Positions 15,193-22,656 of a stretch of DNA of 23,852 nucleotides are shown one piece after another. The position numbers and the translations under genes were made by a program. Below the pieces are notes generated by a model, which had not been told where the DNA came from, did no database searches, and saw only the letters and a list, made by a program, of their open reading frames with translations. Each line of letters opens with the position of its first letter. Within the stretch, counting starts at the first letter, position 1. This DNA comes from Microbacterium sp. (GTDB taxonomy: Bacteria > Actinomycetota > Actinomycetes > Actinomycetales > Microbacteriaceae), in contig DQHP01000066.1 of assembly GCA_003524435.1 (NCBI GenBank), positions 1 to 23,852 on the forward strand. Reading direction: 5' to 3'.

Positions 15193-16050
15193 ATGACGCT
15201 GGATGAAGGCGATCTCAGAGCTCGACTCACCACAGGAGAGGTTCTCGTTGTACCGGGTGTCGCGAACGCCCTCACGGCCAAGATCGCCGTAGACGTCGGT
15301 TTCGACGTGCTTTATGTCACGGGTGCGGGTGTCACCAACACGCACCTGGGCATGCCTGATATGGGCCTGCTGACGCTCACGCAGATGGCCGATCATGTGT
15401 CCGCGATCCGCGATGTCGTCGACGTCCCTCTGATCGTCGATGCGGACACCGGTTTCGGAAACGCCGTCAATGTCGGCCACACCGTGCGGGTGCTCCAACG
15501 GGCAGGTGCGAGCGCAATTCAGCTTGAGGATCAAGTCAGCCCCAAGAAATGCGGACATTTTGAAGGGAAGCAGGTCATATCTGCGCGTGAGATGGAATCC
15601 AAGATTCACGCGGCCGTGGATGCTCGCGATGGCCGCGACTTCTTAGTCGTGGCTCGAACGGATGCCCGTGCCATCAGCGGGATCGACGATGCCATCGAAA
15701 GAGGACAGCGCTATGCCGATGCAGGCGCCGACATCATCTTCGTCGAAGCACCGGTATCACTGGACGAGCTGGGACGCGTGGCGACTGAGATCGACGCGCC
15801 GACCATCATCAACATCGTCGAAGGCGGACTCACCCAATCGATCAGCCACGCGCAGATGAGCGAGCTGGGATTCGACATTGCACTGTATGCCAACTTGGCA
15901 TTGCTGGCCATGATGAAAGCAGTCTCACGGACACTGGGGGAGCTCGCATCCGGCCAGGCGTTCTTCACCGACATCGCCAGCTGGGACGAGCGCCAGCGCC
16001 TCGTGGGAAAAGCCGAATTCGATGCGCGCGAGGCGCGTTACGCCACGTGA
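15193..16050 (+). CDS. Isocitrate lyase/PEP mutase family lyase
   Basis: The start at 15193 has an AAAGGAAG ribosome site and gives 285 residues, the usual length of the methylisocitrate lyase/carboxyPEP mutase/dimethylmalate lyase group; an ATG at 15178 that overlaps the previous stop is the alternative. The (beta/alpha)8 family motifs are clear: VDADTGFGN (metal-binding Asp83/Asp85), QLEDQ with Glu112, and KKCGH with Cys120, the flexible-loop catalytic Cys of C-C lyases in this superfamily (PEP mutases differ here). Cleavage of a 2-hydroxy or 2-methyl di- or tri-carboxylate to pyruvate, glyoxylate or oxaloacetate plus an acid is therefore likely. It is the only non-hydrolase enzyme of the cassette and would feed the product into central metabolism. 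The next gene starts three bases after its stop. Confidence 0.88.
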   Translation: MTLDEGDLRARLTTGEVLVVPGVANALTAKIAVDVGFDVLYVTGAGVTNTHLGMPDMGLLTLTQMADHVSAIRDVVDVPLIVDADTGFGNAVNVGHTVRVLQRAGASAIQLEDQVSPKKCGHFEGKQVISAREMESKIHAAVDARDGRDFLVVARTDARAISGIDDAIERGQRYADAGADIIFVEAPVSLDELGRVATEIDAPTIINIVEGGLTQSISHAQMSELGFDIALYANLALLAMMKAVSRTLGELASGQAFFTDIASWDERQRLVGKAEFDAREARYAT

Positions 16051-16053
16051 CAC

Positions 16054-17568
16054 ATGCACGAAGCAGCCGAGCTCGGTACTGAGCTCACCCCGATCATCCA
16101 GCGCCGCAGGGCAGAAGAACTCATCCCGGGGCTTGCCGTCGGCATTGTGGACGGGCAGGGGCGCACCTGGTCAGCGGGGTTCGGAACGCTCGCTGAAGGG
16201 GACCCCCGCCCCGTCGAGACCACGACGATGTTCAGCGTGCAATCGACATCCAAGCTCATCACCTCCACCGCCATCCTCGCTGGCGTCGACCGTGGTCTGG
16301 TTTCGCTCGAGTCGACAGTGTCCGAACTGCTGCCCGGCTTCGCCGTTCGCAGTGGCTTCCAAAGCAACCCAGAGCGCACGATGACTCTGCGCGACCTGCT
16401 CCACCACACCGCGGGCTTCACACACGAAGCGCCGGTCGGATCGAACTACCGGGTCGGCCGAGAGGGATTCGCCGCGCATGTGGCGAGCATCGAACAGACC
16501 TGGCTGCGCTTTCCGGTGGGCCACCACCATGAGTACTCGAACCTCGGCGTTGACCTCGCCGGTGCCATCCTGCAGCGCGTGCTTGGAATGCGCTTTGCCG
16601 AAGCGGTCCGCTCACTGCTGTTCGCACCGCTCGGAATGCGGAAATCGACCTTCGCCACCTCCGTCATTCAACGCACCCGTGATCGCGCTCGGGGAAGTTG
16701 GCGCAACGCCACCCGACCACTCCCGGTTCGCATCCCGATGGTCCCCTCCGGAGGGCTCTATACGAGCGTCGATGATGCACTGCAGATCGTGCGCCTGCAT
16801 CTGGATGACGGAGCGCCAATCATGTTGCCCGGAACACACGCCGAGCTCAGCACCCTCCCGCAGGTGGTGCCGAATCAGGCCGAGGGGTACGGGCTCTGCG
16901 TCTACGTCGACCGCTGGGGCGGCGTTCCGGTCCGACACCACGGAGGGTCAGGCTTCGGCTTTCATTCTCAACTGTTCTGGCTCCCCGAGCAGCGCCTCGG
17001 AGGGGTCGTGCTGACCAATTCGATCGACCACGACCTGCAGAACGAACTTTCGCGGCTGATCGTTCGAACAGTTGCCGGCGGCAGTGCCCCAGAACGAGCG
17101 GCGCGCGCGGTGGTAGTTAGCGCGCCCCCTGATGCCGCAGGACGCTATATCGGACGGCTCGGCGACCTCGTCGACGTTTCATACGAAAGCGGCACCGCTG
17201 TTGTCACCGGCGAACCGGGGCTCGTAGATGATCGCTTTCGGTTCCTTCCCGGGCCTTCCGGTGCGACCCACTACCTTCAGAACCTGCGGGACGGTTCGGT
17301 GCGCTACCGCACGGAGCCCGCCGACCGGACGCCGCTCACGCTGCCTCCGGAATTCCCGGGGAGGTATGAGGCGCGGATGTCCGGAACCGCTGTTGGCGAC
17401 TATGAGATTCACGACAGCACGCGCGGTCCGTTCATACGTCTTCCGCGAGGGCCCGAACTCGCGCTCTATCCCCAGGCAGACGGATTCCGCTCAAGCACCG
17501 GGGAAACACTCGCAACGGGACCGAACGGGCTCACGTACGCCGAAATTCCGCTCTATCCGACCTCATGA
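16054..17568 (+). CDS. Serine beta-lactamase-fold hydrolase (class C/esterase type)
   Basis: The protein has 504 residues. The beta-lactamase/DD-peptidase domain spans about 10-345 with its three motifs: Ser64-Thr-Ser-Lys67 (SxxK), Tyr161-Ser-Asn163 (YxN), and His296-Gly-Gly298 (HGG in place of KTG, as in EstB-like esterases). A C-terminal domain of about 150 residues follows, probably a beta-barrel lipocalin-like part. There is no signal peptide, which argues against a role in cell-wall or antibiotic chemistry and for a cytoplasmic esterase or amidase. The ATG at 16054 lies three bases after the lyase stop with no good ribosome site, so translation is probably coupled. It is the last gene of the cassette, ending 47 bases from the convergent GntR gene; no convincing terminator is seen there. 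Confidence 0.87.
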   Translation: MHEAAELGTELTPIIQRRRAEELIPGLAVGIVDGQGRTWSAGFGTLAEGDPRPVETTTMFSVQSTSKLITSTAILAGVDRGLVSLESTVSELLPGFAVRSGFQSNPERTMTLRDLLHHTAGFTHEAPVGSNYRVGREGFAAHVASIEQTWLRFPVGHHHEYSNLGVDLAGAILQRVLGMRFAEAVRSLLFAPLGMRKSTFATSVIQRTRDRARGSWRNATRPLPVRIPMVPSGGLYTSVDDALQIVRLHLDDGAPIMLPGTHAELSTLPQVVPNQAEGYGLCVYVDRWGGVPVRHHGGSGFGFHSQLFWLPEQRLGGVVLTNSIDHDLQNELSRLIVRTVAGGSAPERAARAVVVSAPPDAAGRYIGRLGDLVDVSYESGTAVVTGEPGLVDDRFRFLPGPSGATHYLQNLRDGSVRYRTEPADRTPLTLPPEFPGRYEARMSGTAVGDYEIHDSTRGPFIRLPRGPELALYPQADGFRSSTGETLATGPNGLTYAEIPLYPTS

Positions 17569-17615
17569 GCCGAACGACGATGAACCCAGTCAAGTCCGCA
17601 GTGGCGGGTCGGTGT

Positions 17616-18377
17616 TCAACGGCCTTCGGAAAACTCGATCGGTGCGAGTGACGGCGGCTCTTCATCGGCGGGTGTCTCAACCGTTTCGACCGCGTCGTCC
17701 TTGCCCGTCAGTCGTGCCACGGCCTCGTCGAACTGCCTCTTGAGGGCATCGAATGCTGCGGCGCTGTCACCGGCGGCGAGCGCATCGAGCAACTGCCGAT
17801 ACGTCTCAGACACCGATCTGCGCACCGTGTAGCCGTGCTCGTCACTGAAGCTGGCGATGCGCGTCTCGATCGCGAGGGTGCCCATATAGCGCGACAGCCG
17901 CGGGCTGCCGGCTGAGGCCACCAGAAGACGATGAAAATCGAGATCGGCGTCGCCGATGGCGCGAGCATCCGTCCCCTTGCTGACAGCGACTAACTCGGCA
18001 TAGGCGCTCTCCAGAGCCTCGAGAGCGGATGCCTTCCCCGCTGCGGCGATCAGACGCACGGCATGGCCCTCGATGGCAAGGCGAGCGTCGTAGACGTCGG
18101 CCACATGTTCAGCACCGATGACGCTAACCCGCATTCCTCGACCGGGGGATGCTGTGAGCAGGCCCTCCTGTACGAGGCGCTGTGTCGACTCTCGCAGCGG
18201 ACTGCGGCTGACTCCGAGTTGAGAGGACATCTCGACCTCGCCGATCGGACTGCCGACGGGTAGCGCACCGGTGAAGATGGCACTGCGAAGCTCAGCGGCG
18301 ATGAGGTCGACCGTGGACGGACGCGCGACGCGCACCATAGACACCGGTGAGACCACTCGGGGGGTGCGTGCAACCAT
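17616..18377 (-). CDS. GntR family regulator, FCD/FadR subfamily
   Basis: The ATG at 18377 follows a GGAAAGGA ribosome site and gives 253 residues; a TTG at 18392 is the ORF limit but covers that site. The winged helix-turn-helix spans about 20-88 (LRSAIFTGALPVGSPIGEVEM, SSQLGVSRSPLRESTQRLVQEGLL). A helical FCD ligand domain spans about 93-225. FCD proteins usually bind a metal through Asp, His, His, His. Here Asp145 and His149 (DLDFH) are present, but the positions of the last two His align with Tyr193 and Gln215, so metal binding is probably lost or altered. The gene is divergent from the ABC importer and convergent with the hydrolase cassette, so the importer operon is the likely target; FCD ligands are usually organic acids or amino-acid-like compounds. 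Confidence 0.88.
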   Translation of the reverse strand: MVARTPRVVSPVSMVRVARPSTVDLIAAELRSAIFTGALPVGSPIGEVEMSSQLGVSRSPLRESTQRLVQEGLLTASPGRGMRVSVIGAEHVADVYDARLAIEGHAVRLIAAAGKASALEALESAYAELVAVSKGTDARAIGDADLDFHRLLVASAGSPRLSRYMGTLAIETRIASFSDEHGYTVRRSVSETYRQLLDALAAGDSAAAFDALKRQFDEAVARLTGKDDAVETVETPADEEPPSLAPIEFSEGR

Positions 18378-18485
18378 GGGCGTCCTTTCCAAGCGTCGCG
18401 CAAAATCGCGAACATCTCATTCTCGGTCCTCCGCGTGGATCCGCGAAGCCAGAAGCCGGAACAAGTCTGCCCCATGATCACAATT

Positions 18486-18503
18486 TTGTATACATGTCGA
18501 CAA
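18486..18503. promoter_or_regulatory. Putative GntR operator
   Basis: TTGTATACATGTCGACAA has the dyad form TTGT-N3-CATG-N3-ACAA and includes TGTATACA, typical of GntR-type GT/AC operators. It is 109 bases upstream of the GntR start and 124 bases upstream of the importer start. A related TGTACA lies at 18518. Assignment to the divergent GntR protein is inference. Confidence 0.45.
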
Positions 18504-18517
18504 TCTGCGCGTCTGAC

Positions 18518-18546
18518 TGTACATCCGCAGGCAGAGTCCCTAATGT
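18518..18546 (+). promoter_or_regulatory. Candidate promoter of the ABC importer operon
   Basis: TGTACA at 18518-18523 matches the -35 consensus in four of six bases and lies 17 bases before TAATGT at 18541-18546, which fits TANNNT. The leader to the ATG at 18627 would be about 75 bases. The -35 hexamer resembles the half of the putative GntR operator just upstream, so repressor binding here would block transcription. Confidence 0.35.
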
Positions 18547-18626
18547 GTTGCACGGTCCATAACAGGTCGACGGCGCCCACCCGAGAGCGTCCAAATACCC
18601 GAATCCATACGGAACGTGAGGACATC

Positions 18627-19538
18627 ATGACGAAAAGTACAGCTCGAATCGGCATCGCCACGGCGGCCATCGGCACCTTGGCCCTGGGCTTGCTCGCGGG
18701 TTGCGCATCAGGGGGAGACTCCGGTGGCGACGGCGACGGCGGCAGCGAAGGCATGACCACGCTCGAGAAGGCACAGGAAGAGGGCACGATCACCCTCGCC
18801 GTGGCATCCGAGCAGCCCTACTCCTGGGTTGAAGATGGCGAAGCCACTGGCGCGACCATCGCTATGCACAAGGAAATTTTCAGCAACCTTGGTATCGACG
18901 ACCTCAAGATCGAAGAGGTCGACTGGAACTCGCTCATTCCTGGTCTCAACGCCGGACGCTGGGACGTCGTCAGCGCCGGAATGTCGATCCTCCCTGAGCG
19001 CTGCGAAGAAGCCGCGTTCAGCGATCCCGAGATCATGTACACAACAGCGCTTGTCGTGCCCACCGGCAACCCCAAGGACCTCAGCGACCTCGACTCGATC
19101 GCTGCAGGCGACGGAGACGTGACGCTCGCTGTGCAGTCCGGTGCGATTGAAGAGGGCTACGCCACCGACCTCGGCATTGCGGGAGTCGTCCCAGTCGACA
19201 GCGCACAGGCCGGCATCGAGATCGTGCAGTCGGGACGCGCAGACGCATTCGCGCTGACCGCGGTCTCAATGAACTGGATGACTGAAGACCTGGATGACGT
19301 CGAAACCACTGACGCATTCGTGCAGGAGATCGACGGGGTCGAGCAGATCGGCGCTGGCGGTACCGTATTCCGTCAGGAAGACACCGACCTGCTGGAGGCT
19401 TACAACGCGGAGCTCGCCAAGATCACCGCAGACGAGGGTGCCTACCTCGGCCTGGTCGAGGAATTCGGCTTCACCGCCGAGAACCTGCCGCCGGCTGATC
19501 TGACCACTGAGCAGCTCTGCTCGGGCGAGCTCGGCTAA
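18627..19538 (+). CDS. ehuB: ABC importer substrate-binding lipoprotein, EhuB-like
   Basis: The ATG at 18627 with a GAGGA ribosome site gives 303 residues; the longer open frame from 18435 is not used. The N-terminus is a lipoprotein signal with lipobox LAGC and Cys26, followed by a Gly/Ser/Asp linker, so the mature protein is anchored outside the membrane. The rest is a family 3 solute-binding domain (polar amino acid type). The run SLIPGLNAGRWDVVSAGMSI, PERCEEAAFSDP and VVPTGNPKDL resembles EhuB, the ectoine/hydroxyectoine receptor. It heads a four-gene importer in the order receptor, EhuC, EhuD, EhuA. No ectoine degradation gene is nearby, and the island is full of hydrolases, so another zwitterionic substrate is possible. 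The symbol is given for family resemblance. Confidence 0.8.
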   Translation: MTKSTARIGIATAAIGTLALGLLAGCASGGDSGGDGDGGSEGMTTLEKAQEEGTITLAVASEQPYSWVEDGEATGATIAMHKEIFSNLGIDDLKIEEVDWNSLIPGLNAGRWDVVSAGMSILPERCEEAAFSDPEIMYTTALVVPTGNPKDLSDLDSIAAGDGDVTLAVQSGAIEEGYATDLGIAGVVPVDSAQAGIEIVQSGRADAFALTAVSMNWMTEDLDDVETTDAFVQEIDGVEQIGAGGTVFRQEDTDLLEAYNAELAKITADEGAYLGLVEEFGFTAENLPPADLTTEQLCSGELG

Positions 19539-19557
19539 GGCCTGACTTCGCACTGAC

Positions 19558-20292
19558 GTGGCTGAGAATTTCGAAGCGCTCGGGAGCGCGCTGCCCTATC
19601 TCCTCGAAGGGGTGTTCATCACCCTGCAGTTGACTGTGGGCGGCGCTCTCCTGGCGATCGTCGTTGCTATCGGATTTGGTCTGCTGGCACGATTCAAAAA
19701 CATTTTTCTGCGCGGTTTCGCCCGCATTGTCATCGAATTGTTCCGCGGGACCTCGCTGCTCGTGCAGCTGTTCTTTTTCTTCTTTGTGTTGCCGCTGCCG
19801 CCATTCAATCTCGAGATGCCTGCTGTTTTTGTCGGCATCCTGGCTCTGGGGTTTAACTACGGCGCTTATGGCGCTGAGGTCGTGCGCGGGTCGATCAACT
19901 CGGTCGATTCCGGGCAGTGGGAGGCGACGACCGCGCTGAGCCTGTCTCGCACCCAGCGGATGTGGCGCGTGATCTTCCCCCAGGCATGGGCGCTGATGCT
20001 GCCCTCACTCAACAACCTGTTGATTCAGCTACTGAAGGGCACGGCCGTGGTTTATCTGATCACGATCGTCGACCTCACCGCTGAGCTGAATCGGCTTCGC
20101 GTTCAAACCGACGTCTACTTCGCCTACGGGTTGGGCCTGCTCGTCTATTTCGCGATCGCGTACATCCTCACACTCGGCATGAATGCACTCGAGACTCGCG
20201 CCAAGCACCGCCTCGGACAGGGCGGAAAGTGGCGTGACACGATCACCAAGACACCCGTCCCCGACGCTAAGGGGGCGGGCCAGTTCGGATGA
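19558..20292 (+). CDS. ehuC: ABC importer permease, EhuC-like
   Basis: The protein has 244 residues, with a His/Glu/Gln/Arg/opine-type permease fold of about five helices. ELFRGTSLLVQLFFFFF, the NYGAYGAEVVRGSINSVDSGQ run (coupling region, with the EAA-like signature) and LKGTAVVYLITIVDLT resemble the EhuC branch. It starts at GTG 19558, 19 bases after the receptor gene, with only a weak ribosome site, and overlaps the next permease by four bases. A hydrophilic C-terminal tail of about 30 residues (GQGGKWRDTITKTPVPDA) extends beyond the family core. It should pair with the EhuD-like permease in the inner membrane to import the substrate handed over by the lipoprotein. Confidence 0.82.
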   Translation: MAENFEALGSALPYLLEGVFITLQLTVGGALLAIVVAIGFGLLARFKNIFLRGFARIVIELFRGTSLLVQLFFFFFVLPLPPFNLEMPAVFVGILALGFNYGAYGAEVVRGSINSVDSGQWEATTALSLSRTQRMWRVIFPQAWALMLPSLNNLLIQLLKGTAVVYLITIVDLTAELNRLRVQTDVYFAYGLGLLVYFAIAYILTLGMNALETRAKHRLGQGGKWRDTITKTPVPDAKGAGQFG

Positions 20293-20954
20293 ACGACGAC
20301 AACAGCTTCTGGAGCTGGGAACACGCCGCGGCGGCCTTTCCCGCGATCCTCGAGAAATTCCTCACCGTCACGCTGGTCGTGACGGTCATCGGTAGCATCA
20401 TCGCCGCTGTCCTCGGTCTGGTTATTGCGCTCGGCCGACGAACAGCGCCGCGACCAGTGAGCGCGGTGATCACGCTCGTGATGAACTTCATCAGAATGAC
20501 GCCGCTGGTTGTACAGCTGCTTTTTGCCTATTACGTGTTCACCACGGTGCCTCCGCTCGTGCTCGGAACCGTCATCATCGGCATCCATTACGCCACATAT
20601 ATGGCCGAGGTCTACCGGGCCGGTATCGACAATGTGCCGCCGGGACAGTGGGAAGCGACAACGGCCCTGTCGATGTCGCCCGGTCGCACCTGGACCGCCG
20701 TGATCATCCCTCAGGCGCTACGTTCGACTCTTCCGTCGTTGGCCAACTATGTGATCTCGATGTTCAAGGACACCCCATTCCTCATGGTCATCACGGTCGT
20801 CGAGATGGTGCGCCAGGCGCAACTGTACGGCAGTAAGAACTTCCGCTTCGTCGAGGCGATCATCATCGCTGGCCTCATCTACCTGGTCGCAAGCCTTCTC
20901 AGCTCGCTGTTGGCTAGGCAATTGGAGAAACGTCTTGAATACACCACCGCTTGA
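20289..20954 (+). CDS. ehuD: ABC importer permease, EhuD-like
   Basis: The protein has 221 residues and about five helices. The motifs NFIRMTPLVVQLLFAYYV, HYATYMAEVYRAGIDNVPPG, QWEATTALSMSPGRTW and MFKDTPFLMVITVVEMV closely follow the EhuD permease pattern. The ATG at 20289 overlaps the EhuC stop (ATGA). It is the second half of the membrane channel, and the tandem unlike permeases are the normal plan of this importer class. Its end overlaps the ATPase gene by 20 bases. Confidence 0.86.
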   Translation: MNDDNSFWSWEHAAAAFPAILEKFLTVTLVVTVIGSIIAAVLGLVIALGRRTAPRPVSAVITLVMNFIRMTPLVVQLLFAYYVFTTVPPLVLGTVIIGIHYATYMAEVYRAGIDNVPPGQWEATTALSMSPGRTWTAVIIPQALRSTLPSLANYVISMFKDTPFLMVITVVEMVRQAQLYGSKNFRFVEAIIIAGLIYLVASLLSSLLARQLEKRLEYTTA

Positions 20955-21753
20955 CACTCACACAGGTGCCATCACCCTCGACGACGGCGAGATGCCCGCC
21001 ATCCTCTTCAACAAGGTCGAGAAGCGCTTCGGCGATCACGTCGTGTTGCACGATCTCGACTTCGTCGTGCGCAAGGGCGACCGTGTCACGCTGATTGGGC
21101 CGAGCGGCTCAGGCAAGACCACCATCCTGCGCCTCGTCATGACGCTCGAAGAGGCGAACGAGGGCTACGTCTTCATCGACGGCAAACCTCTGACTCATTA
21201 CGAGAAGGACGGAAAGCGGGTCGAGCTGAAAGAGAAGCACAAGAACGAGATGCGCAAGCGCATCGGCATGGTGTTCCAGCAGTTCAACCTGTTCCCCAAC
21301 ATGACGGTGATCGAGAACATCATCGAAGCACCCGTGCATGTCCTCGGCATCCCGAAGAAGGAAGCCATCGAGAAGGGTCGTGCGCTGCTGCAGAAGGTGG
21401 GTCTGCCCGACAAGGAGAATGCTCACCCCACACAGCTCTCGGGTGGTCAGCAGCAGCGTGTGGCGATCGCCCGCGCCCTGGCCATGGAGCCGGAGATCCT
21501 GCTGCTGGACGAAGTCACCAGCGCCCTTGACCCCGAGGTCGTCGGCGAGGTGCTGAACATTCTGCGCGACATCGCCCGCGACACCGACGTGACGATGCTG
21601 ATCGTGACGCACGAGATGCAGTTCGCGCGCGATGTCTCAAACCGCGTGCTGATGTTCGACAGCGGTCGCATCGTCGAAGAAGGTCCGCCCGAGGAGATCT
21701 TCAGCAACCCGCAGGAACAGCGGACCAGGGACTTCCTCTCGGCTGTGCTCTGA
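20935..21753 (+). CDS. ehuA: ABC importer ATPase, EhuA-like
   Basis: The protein has 272 residues from a TTG at 20935 that has a GGAG ribosome site seven bases upstream, inside the end of the EhuD gene; ATG 20992 is the alternative and would remove 19 non-conserved residues. Walker A is GPSGSGKT (55-62), the Q-loop is VFQQFNLF, the signature is LSGGQQQR (from 168), Walker B is ILLLDE (188-193) and the H-loop His is 226. An insertion of about 20 residues after the first lobe (DGKPLTHYEKDGKRVELKEK) and VMTLEEANEG are features of EhuA among the polar amino acid ATPases. It powers the permease pair encoded upstream. Confidence 0.88.
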   Translation: MNTPPLDTHTGAITLDDGEMPAILFNKVEKRFGDHVVLHDLDFVVRKGDRVTLIGPSGSGKTTILRLVMTLEEANEGYVFIDGKPLTHYEKDGKRVELKEKHKNEMRKRIGMVFQQFNLFPNMTVIENIIEAPVHVLGIPKKEAIEKGRALLQKVGLPDKENAHPTQLSGGQQQRVAIARALAMEPEILLLDEVTSALDPEVVGEVLNILRDIARDTDVTMLIVTHEMQFARDVSNRVLMFDSGRIVEEGPPEEIFSNPQEQRTRDFLSAVL

Positions 21754-21758
21754 CGCGT

Positions 21759-21764
21759 TAGGGT
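21759..21764 (+). promoter_or_regulatory. -10 box of leaderless hydrolase transcript (putative)
   Basis: TAGGGT fits TANNNT and ends six bases before the GTG at 21771; no ribosome site is seen. The downstream hydrolase may therefore have its own leaderless promoter as well as read-through from the importer operon. Confidence 0.45.
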
Positions 21765-21770
21765 CAAAGA

Positions 21771-22535
21771 GTGCCCGAACGTCTGCTTGCCCCTGAAGGT
21801 GTTCCTGCATCCTTCGTAGAGTTTGAACACGGCGGAGCCACGCTCATCGCGGAGGATTTCGGAACCGGCGCTCGCCCGTATGTGCTGATCCACGGGATCG
21901 GAATGGGTCGTAGCGTCTATCTCGACTTCGTCGAGCGCCTTCTCGGACGCATTATTGCTCTCGATCTGCCCGGTTTCGGCGAAGCGCCGGAGCCGACACG
22001 CACCCTGACGATGGCTCGCCACGCTGACCTGATTGCGGCGTTTTTGCGCAGCATCAACGTCTCGGACGCCGTCGTCATCGGTCATTCGATGGGCAGCCAG
22101 ATCGGTGCAGAGCTCGCCTCACGGCATCCGTCGCTTATTGCGGGGCTCGTGCTGGCCGCTCCGACAGTGAACAGCGCCGCGCGTAGCGTATGGGAGCAGG
22201 CGACCTATCTGATGCGCGACCTCGTCGGCGAGCGGCCGATCGTGCTGTGGCGCGGGGCACGTGAGTACCTGCGCGGCGGTCCGCACCTGGTGCGGAAGGT
22301 TCGCGCCACTGTCGTGCACGAGCCCGAAAAAGCGTACGCGCAGGTGAAGTGCCCGGTGCTTGTTGTGCGCGGGGAGCGCGATCCGCTGGCGCCCATGTCG
22401 TGGTGCCAGGAGATCGTTCGACTTGTTCCCGGGCCCGCCGAGGTCGTTGAGATACCCGACCACGGCCACGGCACGCTCATCAGCGACGCCTCTCTCGCCG
22501 CCGTGATCATCTCGGAGTTCGCCGCTTCGCTCTGA
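21771..22535 (+). CDS. Alpha/beta hydrolase
   Basis: The protein has 254 residues and a complete catalytic set: HG at 41-42 in VLIHGIGMG, Ser106 in the elbow GHSMG, Asp204 in VVRGERDPLAP, and His231 or His233 in IPDHGHG. The cap region is short. No signal peptide is present, so it is cytoplasmic. The GTG at 21771 lies 17 bases after the ATPase stop and six bases after a TAGGGT box, so it may be read both from the importer operon and from a leaderless promoter. Its place suggests that it processes the imported compound, for example as an esterase or lactonase; the substrate is not clear from sequence. Confidence 0.87.
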   Translation: MPERLLAPEGVPASFVEFEHGGATLIAEDFGTGARPYVLIHGIGMGRSVYLDFVERLLGRIIALDLPGFGEAPEPTRTLTMARHADLIAAFLRSINVSDAVVIGHSMGSQIGAELASRHPSLIAGLVLAAPTVNSAARSVWEQATYLMRDLVGERPIVLWRGAREYLRGGPHLVRKVRATVVHEPEKAYAQVKCPVLVVRGERDPLAPMSWCQEIVRLVPGPAEVVEIPDHGHGTLISDASLAAVIISEFAASL

Positions 22536-22570
22536 GGCGGGTGCTGAGTGACCTTTGGCGGGTTGGCTCT

Positions 22571-22656
22571 CCGCATAACTCCGGAGAATTTTTCAGATTC
22601 CGCATGTTGTCGGCACTATCGAGGCCACAAACAGCTGTTTCTCCGGAGTTATGCGG
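22571..22656. repeat. 86-bp palindromic repeat, copy 1
   Basis: Perfect 18-bp terminal inverted repeats (CCGCATAACTCCGGAGAA at 22571-22588 and its reverse complement at 22639-22656) flank a 50-base centre. The same 86-base unit recurs at 23672. Each arm also holds the 8-bp palindrome CTCCGGAG. It lies between the stop codons of the hydrolase (plus) and the nuclease (minus) and supplies the nuclease stop codon. No target-site duplication is visible. In translation the arms read as PHNSGE and SPELCG, a useful tag for searching. Confidence 0.85.

Noticed and set aside
16054..17568. An antibiotic-resistance beta-lactamase
   Set aside because: It has the SxxK/YxN/HGG set, but it lacks a signal peptide, has HGG in place of KTG and an extra C-terminal domain, and sits in a catabolic operon; an esterase/amidase role fits better.
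17569..17615. A terminator between the convergent esterase and GntR genes
   Set aside because: Only a four-base CCGC/GCGG stem is visible, too weak to call.
12595..21753. An ectoine utilisation cluster
   Set aside because: Only the importer resembles the Ehu system; none of the enzymes matches ectoine hydrolase, deacetylase or the following steps.
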